A stretch of 64,000 nt of DNA from Phallusia mammillata (lineage: Eukaryota > Chordata > Ascidiacea > Phlebobranchia > Ascidiidae), in assembly GCA_003260075.1 (NCBI GenBank), contig QLIY01000702.1:1-64000 (forward strand), given 5' to 3'. The position numbers and the translations under genes were made by a program. The notes under the pieces are model-generated. The model saw only the letters and a program-made list of their open reading frames with translations, searched no databases and had not been told where the DNA came from. Positions 12,829 through 24,100 of the stretch are shown in pieces (position 1 is the stretch's first letter; each line of letters begins with the position of its first letter).

Positions 12829-13150
12829 ATGCAAATTGATTATAAATGTGCTTTGGTCCGTATGTACCAACAAAAACAGCCTAAAGTAGCTGGGAAATGA
12901 AAATAAAAAAACTGTTCCCCTCCTGTATTTTGCTGAGCCCGCCCTGCATTTTTTCTTTCGTTAGTGGCGTGACGTATAAAACTGCGCGCGCAGTCAATAT
13001 AGACAAAATTTTGTCAGGTGGCGCTAAAGAACGCGACAAACAGATCGCATTTGTTCAGGCTTTTGTCTCGCAGCATTTCGCAGTGGCAGAGTTATGAAAT
13101 TCTGATCTGCTTTAATCATTCCTTGTGTGTCGTCGAATAAATCCGACGAA

Positions 13151-16100
13151 ATGTCATCGGAAAGCCCTTACATTGGTAGCAAAATTAGCTTGATTTCAAA
13201 CGCAAAAATACGATATGAGGGTATATTGTATACCATAGATACAGAGAATGCAACTGTGGCATTAGCCAAAGGTAAGTTGTACTGCAGGGCAAATTTTACA
13301 GTAGAATAAAACAATAGTATTTGCTTCTAGATTGGTGTAGGATAGTTAACAATATGAATATTACATTTTTACATACATTATACAGTGCGGTCATTTGGAA
13401 CAGAAGATAGAAAAGTAGAAAGAGCAGTTGCACCAAGGGATGAAGTTTATGAGTACATTATTTTTCGTGGAGCAGACATAGCGGACTTAACTGTGTGTGA
13501 GCCTCCGAAGCCGCAACCAATTGCCCCATCCTTGCCACAGGATCCTGCGATCGTTCAGGTGCCACTTTCAGAAAATTGATGTTTTGTTTCGAAAAAATTA
13601 CCATATATTGTACTTGAGTATATTAGCAGGTAAATCTTTATGAAAGAGCTGCACATTGATTAAAACGTCTTGTTACTAATAGACAATTCAGGATGATAGC
13701 GATTCTAAGCCAATCTTTTTTTGCAATTACCCAAAATATACAGTTAACTGGAGTGATGTACTGTGGATTATTCAGCAAAAAATGAATTGATTATTAACTG
13801 CGATCATTTAATATTGATGTTTTACCGATTGATTTGTCTTTTACAGTCGGTGGTAACATCACAACACTCGCATGCAAATTTGCCACCATTTTCTGGAAAT
13901 GCTCCATTCAACCAAGTTCCACCAAACTATAACACATATGTAAATCGGGCGCCATACCAATCAATGGCCCCGGGCCAGCCAGCTGGGCCAAATGATGCTG
14001 GTATTGGTGCATCTCTACAGTCCCAGCAACCAGGCCAGGCCAGTAACAAAGGTATAAAATTTGTAAATTGATGTGGTTAACTCAATCGCTTGACTTGATA
14101 AATATGTACATGTATAAAAATATTGGAAGTATTGCTTTACCTTGGTAAGTGTGGTTTTTCATGCAATCATAAATAACATGTTTTAAAGCAACACTGATTT
14201 ATTTGTTACTTTAGAATGTTTCTTATAAAATACCCGAAAACTGTTGTTTGTATGTATCAAACTGTGTTGTAGGTTACTTATGTTTCTGCCATCAAAATTC
14301 TGTAAAAAGCCAATTCTACTCCAATTTCTACACTGTAGTGAAAACAATTGTGTATGAAACATTTTGTATGTGCAAAACTGTTTCAAAATGTAGCAACTCA
14401 CCTTTTAAGCAACAAAAAAGTGTCAATGTATGATAACTCAGTAAATGATTACCATTCAGACAAACCATCTTCACCAACATCGGTTGGACGTACATCACCC
14501 ACATCAGATCAAGGTGTACAGGCAGGAAGCCCAGTTACAACATCCCAAGATCGACCACAAAGGTAATTTGCACACTGTTTGTGTAGTTACACAGAGCATG
14601 GGCTCAAGTAATAGCATTGCTTCAGTAACTTTGACAATATTTCAAAATGACAACATTTTCTACCATTACGATGGAATGTTCAGTTTCAAGCTTATTATGG
14701 AATGTATAAAACTGTGCTGTTCTTGTAGTTGTGAATTTTATCCAAGCTGTAATGTTTTTGCAGAAGAATGTATGAAAGCAATAACTACTACAGCAGCAAC
14801 CGACAAAACAGCGCTGATCAGCGATCGTATTATGGTAACCGTGACAATCGGGGCAGAGGTGGCTACCAACAAAACCAATACCACCAAAGACAACCTGACA
14901 GGGATCGCTATGACAACCGAAACAGAAATTGGGATAACGATAACAACATGCGCAATGACATGAACGACAACAGAGGCCGGGGGCGAAGAAATTACCAAAA
15001 CCCCAACTATAGAGGTATATATGTTGTGACATTGTGTACACAAAAGATGTATTTCGATAAAGAAATATATGGATACTAATATTTAACACGAAGTGCAGAC
15101 CAGTTGTCATTAAGGTCAAAGACCCCCACGAGGAGGTAGAAGATATCACCAGCGCAATGACCCACTCCGATTTGATGGTGACTTTGATTTCGAAGAAGCT
15201 AACGCCCAGTTCAACAAAGAAGACATAGCGAAGGAACTGATGGCCAAACTTAAAATTACTGGTAAATATTTTGACCTACCTGACAAAGTTAAATGACAAG
15301 GGCAAGGTTGTTAGCAATTGAATGACTTTTTCTTCCAGTGAAAGAAGATGAAGAAAAGCCTAAAGAAGAGGAAAAGATTGACAGTGGGGTGGACTCTGGA
15401 CATAGTAATGAGAATGCTGATGAATCAGATGAGGGTGATGATGTGGTTTACTACGACAAAGCTAAGAGCTTTTTTGACAACATTACATGTGAAACAAATA
15501 ACCCAAGAGGGTAAGTTGCCAACAGTTATGATAGACTGATATGGTTTTTTAAGGGCGATGTCAGTTAGCAGTAGTTAGTAGGCTGATATAATTGGTGTCT
15601 AAAGGCGATATTTTTTTGCAGTAAAAGGCCCAAATTCACACCCATTTGATGGCAAAAAACTGTAATGTTGTTCATAAGTCATTGTTGGATGATTTTACAA
15701 CCAAGTAACAAAAAACTGTAATTCAAAGGTTGTGCTTGGATACATATGAGCATAACTATAAAAAACGAAACTATCGAAACCAGAGCCCCAAAGCTTTCAC
15801 CGACAATTTGCCTTGATACTGATCAGTGACTGGGCAATGTTTAAAGGAGACGCAGTTGCGCCAAGCAAAAAAAACACAGTTACAAACATACTGTTTATCG
15901 GCCATCCGACGACAAAAAGGACAGTAAAATGCCAAATATCGGCTCTGATATACAGTCTATTCCTACTTTTTGACAACAAGACATTTTTTTCAGGGAACGA
16001 ATGTCATGGTCTGAGGAGAGAAAGCGAAACACTGAAACATTTGGAGTCCAGCAGTTTGGCAGAGGCAGAGGATACTACAGAGGGCGAGGTGGTTACCGTG

Positions 16101-16709
16101 GGCGACGAGGGGGAGGTTATCGTGGTCGAGGTGGTGGCGGATATCGCAACTACTATCGAAATGATTATCACAACAGGGGATATCACAATGTAAGTTGTCT
16201 TCTATGTGCATATTTACCTTTTTAACTGAAGGCAATGAAAAGTAAGTTTGTAACAATAACCTGTGGCGTTTTTTGTAGCAATCACCACAGCAACACCACT
16301 ACCAGCACCGTGGCGGAAATCGGGGTTCCAACAATCAATGGGGACGGCGCGATCAGCAAACCCAAAACAAGCCACAGGTATGCTTTGTTGTGCTTTAAAC
16401 TTCCAAATTCCAAACAAGATTTGTTGTCACACAACTGGGATCATATGGTTTTAAGTGCGCAATGTAACATAACAATATAGTGTAAAAAGCTTGCAAGAAT
16501 GAGACCTTACAGGTTGAAAAAGTCTGCACTGTTTGCAGCTTATCATTTAACGGCTTGCTTTAACATTGATCCTGCAAGAATGATGTTACACAACTGGGAT
16601 TGTATGAGTTGAAATCTGCGATGTAACATCACATTAAGTAGCATTCATCTTTAATACCTTAAATCTGAACACCATGTTTTTACAGAACACTGAACCAAGC
16701 ACTGCTTAG
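13151..16709 (+). CDS. LSM14: LSM14 (RAP55/Scd6/Trailer hitch family) mRNP protein
   Basis: LSM14 proteins bind mRNA and the DDX6 helicase, act in P-bodies and repress translation. Exons: 13151-13271, 13386-13558, 13847-14051, 14460-14562, 14764-15014, 15115-15261, 15339-15510, 15994-16189, 16279-16377, 16686-16709. The sum is 1491 nt, or 496 aa, and all junctions are GT-AG in phase. The N-terminal LSm domain opens with [20 protein letters not shown] and runs into VRSFGTEDR. The FDF motif (about 302-330) contains [20 protein letters not shown]. It is followed by an acidic stretch, an FFD box ([12 protein letters not shown], about 378-389) and a TFG box ([11 protein letters not shown]) just after. 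RG/RGG-rich segments lie before the FDF motif and at the C-terminus, ending in a Gln/Asn-rich tail. The start is the first ATG giving the family N-terminus. Vertebrates have LSM14A and LSM14B; this looks like the single tunicate orthologue. It is divergent from TAF4, with 637 bp between the proposed start codons. Confidence 0.95.
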
Positions 16710-17152
16710 ACCACCGCACACCACACAACTGTACAAAAATTTTCTGACTGGGCCAAAGAGCCCCAGCTTAATGTCTGAATTATTCCTTTTTTGCTCATTC
16801 TTAGTTGAAGCCTACCTGCATATCAACAAGACCAAAGAACGCTACACAAGCAAGCGATAGTCAGTCAAGCACCTGTGTTTCTTTGTTAAGTTTTATATTC
16901 CTAAGCTGCTGTCGTGTTAAAGTTCCTTACCCTAAACCAGTTTTTGCATCCAACGTTTGCTGCCATTTGTTTGTTGGTAAAGTTGAACTTAAATGAGGTT
17001 TTGTGAAGTTGTATAGCTAAAAGTTTCAAATTCTTCACAACTGAACTGTATGTTCCAAAACTCCGATGCATGGTGCTCCCAAAATCAGACAAAAAACATT
17101 TAAGACCATTTTCTGTTGCCTTATTCGCATGTTTTCTGTTAAGAAATCGTGG

Positions 17153-17158
17153 AATAAA
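17153..17158 (+). terminator. Possible polyadenylation signal of LSM14
   Basis: AATAAA about 444 nt after the LSM14 stop, the first canonical hexamer I noticed downstream. Tentative. Confidence 0.35.
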
Positions 17159-17267
17159 AAACCATATTGGAACAGTGTCATTGATCTTATTACTAATGCT
17201 AAGGATTTATCACGTCAAGGGAATCAAATGTTTCAGACACAAAAAATGTCTAAAAACATGTTATGAC

Positions 17268-17415
17268 CAGTGGTGGGATTCAAATCTTTTGTCAGTTGGT
17301 TCTGTCACGAAAGTCATAAAAAGTTCCATTGACAGTAACCAATAATTCTACTGGTTCGCTGACGTCATAAACTTTCGTGAGACAGTTCTTTTGAACCGGC
17401 TGAACCCCACCACTG
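17268..17415. mobile_element. hAT-type MITE, 148 bp, downstream of LSM14
   Basis: Ends CAGTGGTGGGATTCAA and CCCCACCACTG, 8-bp target duplication gttatgac (17260-17267 and 17416-17423). The interior is largely palindromic. A related, truncated copy starts at 40331. Confidence 0.9.
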
Positions 17416-17654
17416 GTTATGACTTGTTATGCCCAGTACACTATGATTTTAACACCATATTTTTTTTATTTACAAACTTAAATATATAATCCTGCACAAA
17501 AACAAAAGGCACCGTATGCTAAAAGAACAAGTATACATAGAAGTTTCACAGAAACTAATGTGCAATATAGGATCCAGAGTTTTGAAACCTCAAAAAAAAA
17601 CGTACCAAAGCATAGGTTTGTTCAGGGTGGCCGAAACACTGGCACGATGACATG

Positions 17655-17666
17655 CCCCCCCCCCCA
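17655..17666. other. 12-C gap-like tract
   Basis: Direct repeats 17553-17654 and 17667-17769 with one or two substitutions. Confidence 0.8.
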
Positions 17667-18141
17667 ACTAATGTGCAATATAGGATCCAGAGTTTTGAAA
17701 CCTCAAAAAAAAAACGTACCAAAGTATAGGTTTGTTCAGGGTGGCCGAAACACTGGCACGATGACATGTCCACAAAGTACATCAAACCCTAAAGATGTAC
17801 ATTAAGCAAAGACACATAAAATATTTCTACTATATTGTTTAATGCAAACTGCAATATGTATGATTGAATATTGCAAAAAAATACACATGAGTTTTACAAC
17901 AGGTCAAAGCCAATGTAGCTGAAAATTCGAAGGCAAACCAGGTTTTATAAGTATGTGCAAATACACTCTTCTTGTATAGTTTCCCACAACATACAAAGAA
18001 TTATTAGCACCTAATCATTGATACCGGCTTGATTCTGGGCTCATATTTGCTTTTTGTAGGAATTAAAATTTTTGATCCCTGGATTTGTACGTCCATGTGC
18101 AAAACTGAACAATTGTAACAGAATTTAATGAGTAATCCGAT

Positions 18142-21100
18142 TTAAATCTCTGTTTCTTCATCATCGGAAGGTGAGGGACGACTTCGAACCTCCTCATACC
18201 ATTTATTCGTCAACCTCTGCATCTCACTGCGGTTTTGTATCAGCTCCTAATAATCATAAAAAAAATTTTTTGAAATTGAATTTTGTTCTATTATTAAATG
18301 CCTTGGTTGCCATTATTTTTTTGAATTAAGTGACTATTAATATGGTTCCATATGTTGAGTTTAACATTTCTTTGTGTCAACTTCTGTATTTATGCAGTTG
18401 TTAGCCAGGCTTCTGAGGTTTACTACAGTTTGTTGGGCTTAAACTGGAGTGTGGTTTACATATTAATGTTATGTCGATATTTATGATGCCCCTGTAGGTA
18501 TTGATTTATTTGTGTTTAACATTCATTTGCATTGAGTGGGTCATATATCAGTGGTTCACAGGATACACATGACTAAAAATAGCAACAGGGCCAAGTCCAG
18601 AGAGAAAAATTCCAAGAGATACACCACCTGAAGAGCCCAGCAACTTACTCTTTTAGTTATCCTTCTTGTGAAGAATGGCACAAGGTACTTTGCATCAATA
18701 TATGCAAAACCACGAAGCTTGAGGTCTTCCCTTAGGTACTTGTCATCATATTCCTCCTCTGTCAGCTCAGAAATGTGATCAGACTCGATGGCTTGTCCCA
18801 TCTCCTCAGTTTTACTCATAGTCAGCCCTCGATGATATGAACGTTTGTCGTCAAATTGCAGAAACTGCCAAAGCAACAAGGTTTTGTAACAAACCTGACA
18901 CAAAAACTTACTGAAGTACAAACCCATTTTCTGTACCTTGGCGCACCATTTTTGTAGCTATGCATGTTACTAGAATAAATACAGTTAAATAAACATGTCT
19001 ACCCATTACCTAGGCCAGTGGTTCCCAACCAGGGGGGAATTCCCCACTAAGGGGGAATTTTGTAATTTGTAGGGGGGAATTTGTGTCACAATATTGATCT
19101 CTTACTGGTTGTCTGTGTCTATTTTTCAGTAAAGTTCATGATATATAGTACAAAGAGGTACAATATTAGAGGCTACCCCCCCCCCTTTTATAAGTATGTG
19201 CAAATACACTCTTCTTGTATAGTTTCCCACAACCAAACAACACAACATACAAAGAATTATTAACACCTAATCATTGATACCGGCTTGATTCTGGGCTCCC
19301 CCCCCCCCATTAAGTAGGCGCTTTGTTACGTTACAAAAGCAATAGTTGCAGTAGTAGTTGTTACTTTGTTCTGGTACTCGCTATGGCTATGCCTTTGCTA
19401 ATTTGTATTGGAATGGTAGATCTCGAGAGTTGAACTACCTCAAAAGTCGATCGCGAGTGAAAAAAGGTTGGGCACCCCTGCTATAGAGCTTACAACCGAG
19501 AGTTTAACTTCTCTTCTACGAATTAGATTAAAATGTTAATGTAAACGATATTTTAGCAAACTAAATTTGTAGCTGGGAATTAGATTTGAATATCGACTAA
19601 AAGGGTGCACAGGACAAAAAAGGTTGGGAACCACCTGAGGCATTTCGGAATGATACAAAATTCTAACAACGTATTTATGATTTTCCTGACGAACTGACTG
19701 ACCTATAGTAATATTATGTTTACATGTGACATCATTACAAAAACAATACAACACAAGAAAAAAAGTATCCTGTCCCCCCCCCCCTACCTCAAAAGTCGAT
19801 CGCGAGTGAAAAAAGGTTGGGCACCCCTGCTATAGAGCTTACAACCGAGAGTTTAACTTCTCTTCTACGAATTAGATTAAAATGTTAATGTAAACGATAT
19901 TTTAGCAAACTAAATTTGTAGCTGGAATAAGATTTGAATATCGACTAAAAGGGTGCACAGGACAAAAAAGGTTGGGAACCACCTGAGGCATTTCGGAATG
20001 ATAAAAAATTCTAACAACGTATTTATGATTTTCCTGATGAACTGACTGACCTATAGTAATATTATGTATACATGTGACATCATTACAAAAACAATACAAT
20101 AGAAGAAAAAAAGTACCCTGACCCCTACTATTCATACATTAAACAGTCATGCACTACTTCCACCATCTTAACTAGTTCACCGAACTATATTGTAAAGTTT
20201 AAGTTCACCCCAAGTGGAAAACAATTAGTTTCTAAAATTTGTATCTAGGAATAAATCTTCTACTGTTTACATAAGCTGTTTCAGATGTTTTTCTGCTGTT
20301 ATACTTGAATCCTTCCACTGCAAATAACTAAAATTTGCCGCTTGTCAGTTTTGTTACTTTAGCATTTTTGCCATACGTGGAATATCTTCCAGAGGTTTCC
20401 CCCCCCCCTTCTGCTGTTATACTTGAATCCTTCCACTGCAAATAACTAAAATTTGCTGCTTGTCAGTTTTGTTACTTGAGCATTTTTTGCCATATGTTTT
20501 TCCAGAGGTTTGTATTGTTTTAACAATTTTTTTGTTAAATTTGAAATTAATATTTTTTACCATTAATATTTTATCACTTTTAACAATTTTACTCTAAAAT
20601 TGCAATTAGTAAAAAATATTGTTTGTACCTTCACAACAGGAAAAGTTGCACCTCCAAGTATGAGAATAGTAAACAGCACAATAATAAGAGATGTGGTTAT
20701 AATGACATGGCGCTTTTCAGTTGAATCTAAGTCCAAATGCAGACTCAGCACATAACAAATTGCACCACGCAGACCTACAGAAAACACAATTTGTAAACAT
20801 GCTAAACAGAACAACATTTTGTATTTAATTCTGTTTGTACACAGCAACGACAAGATTAAGAAAAACATTTGCACTGAAGATACGTAATCAAAAAAACAGC
20901 TGCAAAAATATCCTGGGTCAAAAATTATCTCATGGTTGAAAAAACACCAGATACAATTGTAAGAGCTATGCAGTTGTACCCTTAAGATCTGTTTTACACA
21001 TACAATTATACGTCCTTGCTACTGGCAGAAGTTAGATGTGACTGTGGTGCCATATTTTACATCAGTGGTTCTCAACCTTTTGTAGACCGTGCCCCCCAAA

Positions 21101-24100
21101 AAGTAACTTTTTGGCCTCATGTCCCCCTTCAAGTGTTGGAATTTGGTACTAATTTCGGCTTTAAACTGGTCGAATAGAGTAAACAAGAATCCATAATCAC
21201 GAAAAACCTCAATACAGACAAACAGTGTGTAAAATAGTTGATTAAATTAGGAATAAAGTTAAAGTTATCACAAAACAAAAAGGCTTTTGGTAGGTGTTTC
21301 TGGTGAATCTACACCCGTGGCCCCGGAACACAGCTTATGGCCCCTGGTTGAGAACCACTGTTTTACATCAAACCCAAATTCAGATTTCACTTTTTGCGCA
21401 ATAGATAATAAAAGAGGGCATGAAAAATGACAGGTATGGAATTTTTAAATTGAATTGGTGACATGTATATTTTCAAAAAACAACAGTCGTCTTTCTTAAT
21501 TAAATAGGAAAAAAACAACATATTATATCAGGAAAAGCTGGCACTTACCACTGAACCACATAATAAACTGCATTCGTTTAGTTATCTTTGTCTCCCTGAA
21601 GTAATTCAACATCCATGATAATGGGTAAATATTTAAACCTCTTCCGACCAGTAGCAATATCTACAGCAAATGGTAGACAACAGTTATTATTGTATCAAAG
21701 GTTATAGTTTAACAACAACAGAATAATATTTTATTTCATTTAAATATTATGGCTAACAAAAAAACAAACATGGATAACATTATTATGTGCAAGTGGTATT
21801 GTTTTTTAATGGCCTAAAATTGTTTTTGTTCCAAATTTAGGGGAAGTAATTAAATTGACTGCTAAAGTTAAAAAAATATAAAATTGTGGCAAAAATGTCT
21901 TTTCTGTTCTACACATGAATCTTACTTACAATGCTCCAAATAACAAATGCCGGCTGAAAATTATGTTTGAAACTGAAGATGGCAAGACCCAGGTAAGCGA
22001 AGACACATGTTTCTGTAAAATAAACATTACATCAATGTTATGCTCACTATAACAAACTCAAACATGGTTATGCCCAAGTTTCACATCCCATGAAACATTC
22101 AGCAGCTTACATATCAACCACAGAGCTAGGCGAGTATTTTTGAATTGTGATTATCTGAGCCTTGCAGAGTATCTAGAGTTATGAGCACAATTGATTGCCT
22201 AACTTAGGTTTGCTTTTAAACAAACTACAAAATAATCCATGCTTTATTACAACATAAGGGAAAGGCTTTCGGGCCAATAGTGGGCAGCACCATTTTTACA
22301 AAACATGATCTGTTTGGGTTTGGAAACACCACAAAAAGCGGTGTCAACCCAGCTAGCCAAAGTTGTAACATTAAATAAACCATTTAAAATTGACACATTA
22401 AAGGCCTTCATTTTTCACATGGACTAGCTGGAGTATAATATGAAAAAAACTATAAACGACCTTCTGAAAGATCAATGCTGTTAAATAAAGGTATGAGATT
22501 CTTTTTTTTTCAAGAGTTGGTTGTTGCAAATAAGCAAAATTTTTTGTTGTACCTGCCATAAATCCAAGAGCTCTGAGGGTTTGTTGCATGTTGATTTGTG
22601 TAACTAAGGACAGGTTGCTATGCGTGTAGTGTGACATCACAATTGCTGCCAGCAAGATTGCCATAATTCCTGTAATATACAAACAAGTGAACAATTGAAA
22701 ATAGAACAGTTTGTCACCTAAAAAATATAAAAAAACGATTATTTTGCCAAAGCCACAATCTTTAAAAAAAGTTTTGAAAATTCTATGGTCAAAATCCCAG
22801 TGGTTAAGAATGCTCTTATTAATTTTTAGAGAATAACACATACTTTCATGCAAATACCTGATAAATTCAAACTGTCAGCCAATCCATATGGTACATAGGC
22901 AAAAATAAACATCATTCCTAGTTCAAGAGAGGGTGTTTTCCTCAGATCCACATGTTTCATGACGTATTACACACAGAAGTGTTAAGGAATGCCTTCTTCA
23001 TATGGACTAAATATTTTCACATGACATAAAGTTTATAGTGTTTTGGCTTTCAGACAAAGTAAATAGTATACTGTTAGCCGTTTTTTAAAATCTATTGCTC
23101 TGTCAATACAATGTAGCCTTAAGATATTCAAGCATTCCCTCTAGCATATTTTCAAAAAGAATGTTATGTGGCTTTAAAATTTTTATAAAAACACGCTGAT
23201 CAAAAACATGCAATGAACAATTTCAAAGGATATCAATGCACTGATGAGGGCAATAAGAACTCCTAGTAGTGCAGATCCCACCATCATTCGAAAAAAATCT
23301 CCCAAAGCCAGTAAAAAGGCCGAGGACTTTGTTGTGTTTTCTGCCAAACCTGAACCAAGCTCTTGGAACATGCTGAAAAAATAGGTGACCATGTTAAACT
23401 AACTATATTTGGGACAGGAAACTTCAAAGTATTTTAATGTGACTAATGAATAGTGAAAATTTCTGCAAATCTTTCATCTTTTTAAAATGTTTTTAATGTC
23501 AACAATAACACTACAAAACTACAATGATTAGAATTTAGGTGATATTTTGCAAATATAAAACATTGCATACAAATGTTTGTAAAACCAAACATTACAAGAA
23601 CATATTGTGTTGCAAACAGTGAAGTGATAAAACAGGATGCATAAATCAGTCAAACAATTAAAAACTGACAAGCTTCCCAAGTATGGCCTAATGTGGTTAA
23701 CAAACCAAGCAAAGTTACAGCTTGGTGCAGACTATGTTTTTATGTATGAATCTAACAGCAGAACATAATTTTCTGGTTCACGCATATGCTGCATTTAAAT
23801 ATTTGAAGCACAATCTTTATTTTATACTCCCTGGGTCAGCATTCTAAAAAGATTCTTACAGATATTTATTCAAAACATGGGGTACTAAAATGGCACACTA
23901 TCAGTAACTTGAATAGCAAAAGTTATGATAAACTCTAAATACATTTTTAGAACAGCATTTGGTTCTACAGTAGGGTTTGAAAGGTCACTGAGTTCAAATT
24001 TCACCAAAAACACAAAATGTCACTTACTTTGTCAAGACAATGGATACTGCATCATTCAGAATACTTTCACCAAATACCAACATATTTAAGGTGGGGTCGA

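Larger units (their letters stand above)
12483..13150. promoter_or_regulatory. Bidirectional promoter region between TAF4 and LSM14
   Basis: The head-to-head genes share this stretch. It contains the perfect palindrome TGCGCATGCGCA at 12507-12518 and TGCGCGCGCA at 12983-12992, both NRF-1-type motifs typical of housekeeping promoters, plus TGACGT near 12970. CpG-containing sequence is concentrated here compared with the AT-rich surroundings. The middle holds a 10-C tract with an unmerged repeat (12733-12818 and 12829-12914), so the true distance is about 95 bp shorter. Promoter assignment is inferred. Confidence 0.5.
16710..18141. other. Convergent intergenic stretch between LSM14 and SLC9A8
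   Basis: Both genes end here. It holds their 3' UTRs, the 148-bp hAT MITE and one gap tract. No further gene seen. Confidence 0.6.
19016..19636. mobile_element. Probable hAT-type element, broken by two gap tracts
   Basis: 5' end CAGTGGTTCCCAACC at 19016 and an opposed GGTTGGGAACCACCTG near 19621-19636. The 5' part resembles the element at 32510. No clean target duplication is seen and the interior contains two C tracts, a stray contig and an unrelated hAT 3' end (GGTTGGGCACCCCTG near 19476), so the outline is uncertain. Confidence 0.45.

Noticed and set aside
14622-15149. 175-codon minus-strand open frame rich in Cys and Phe
   Set aside because: Antisense shadow of the repetitive Arg/Gly/Asn-rich LSM14 exon 5.
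19459-19636. A complete hAT element ending at GGTTGGGCACCCCTG
   Set aside because: The matching 5' end is missing behind a gap tract, so boundaries cannot be set.
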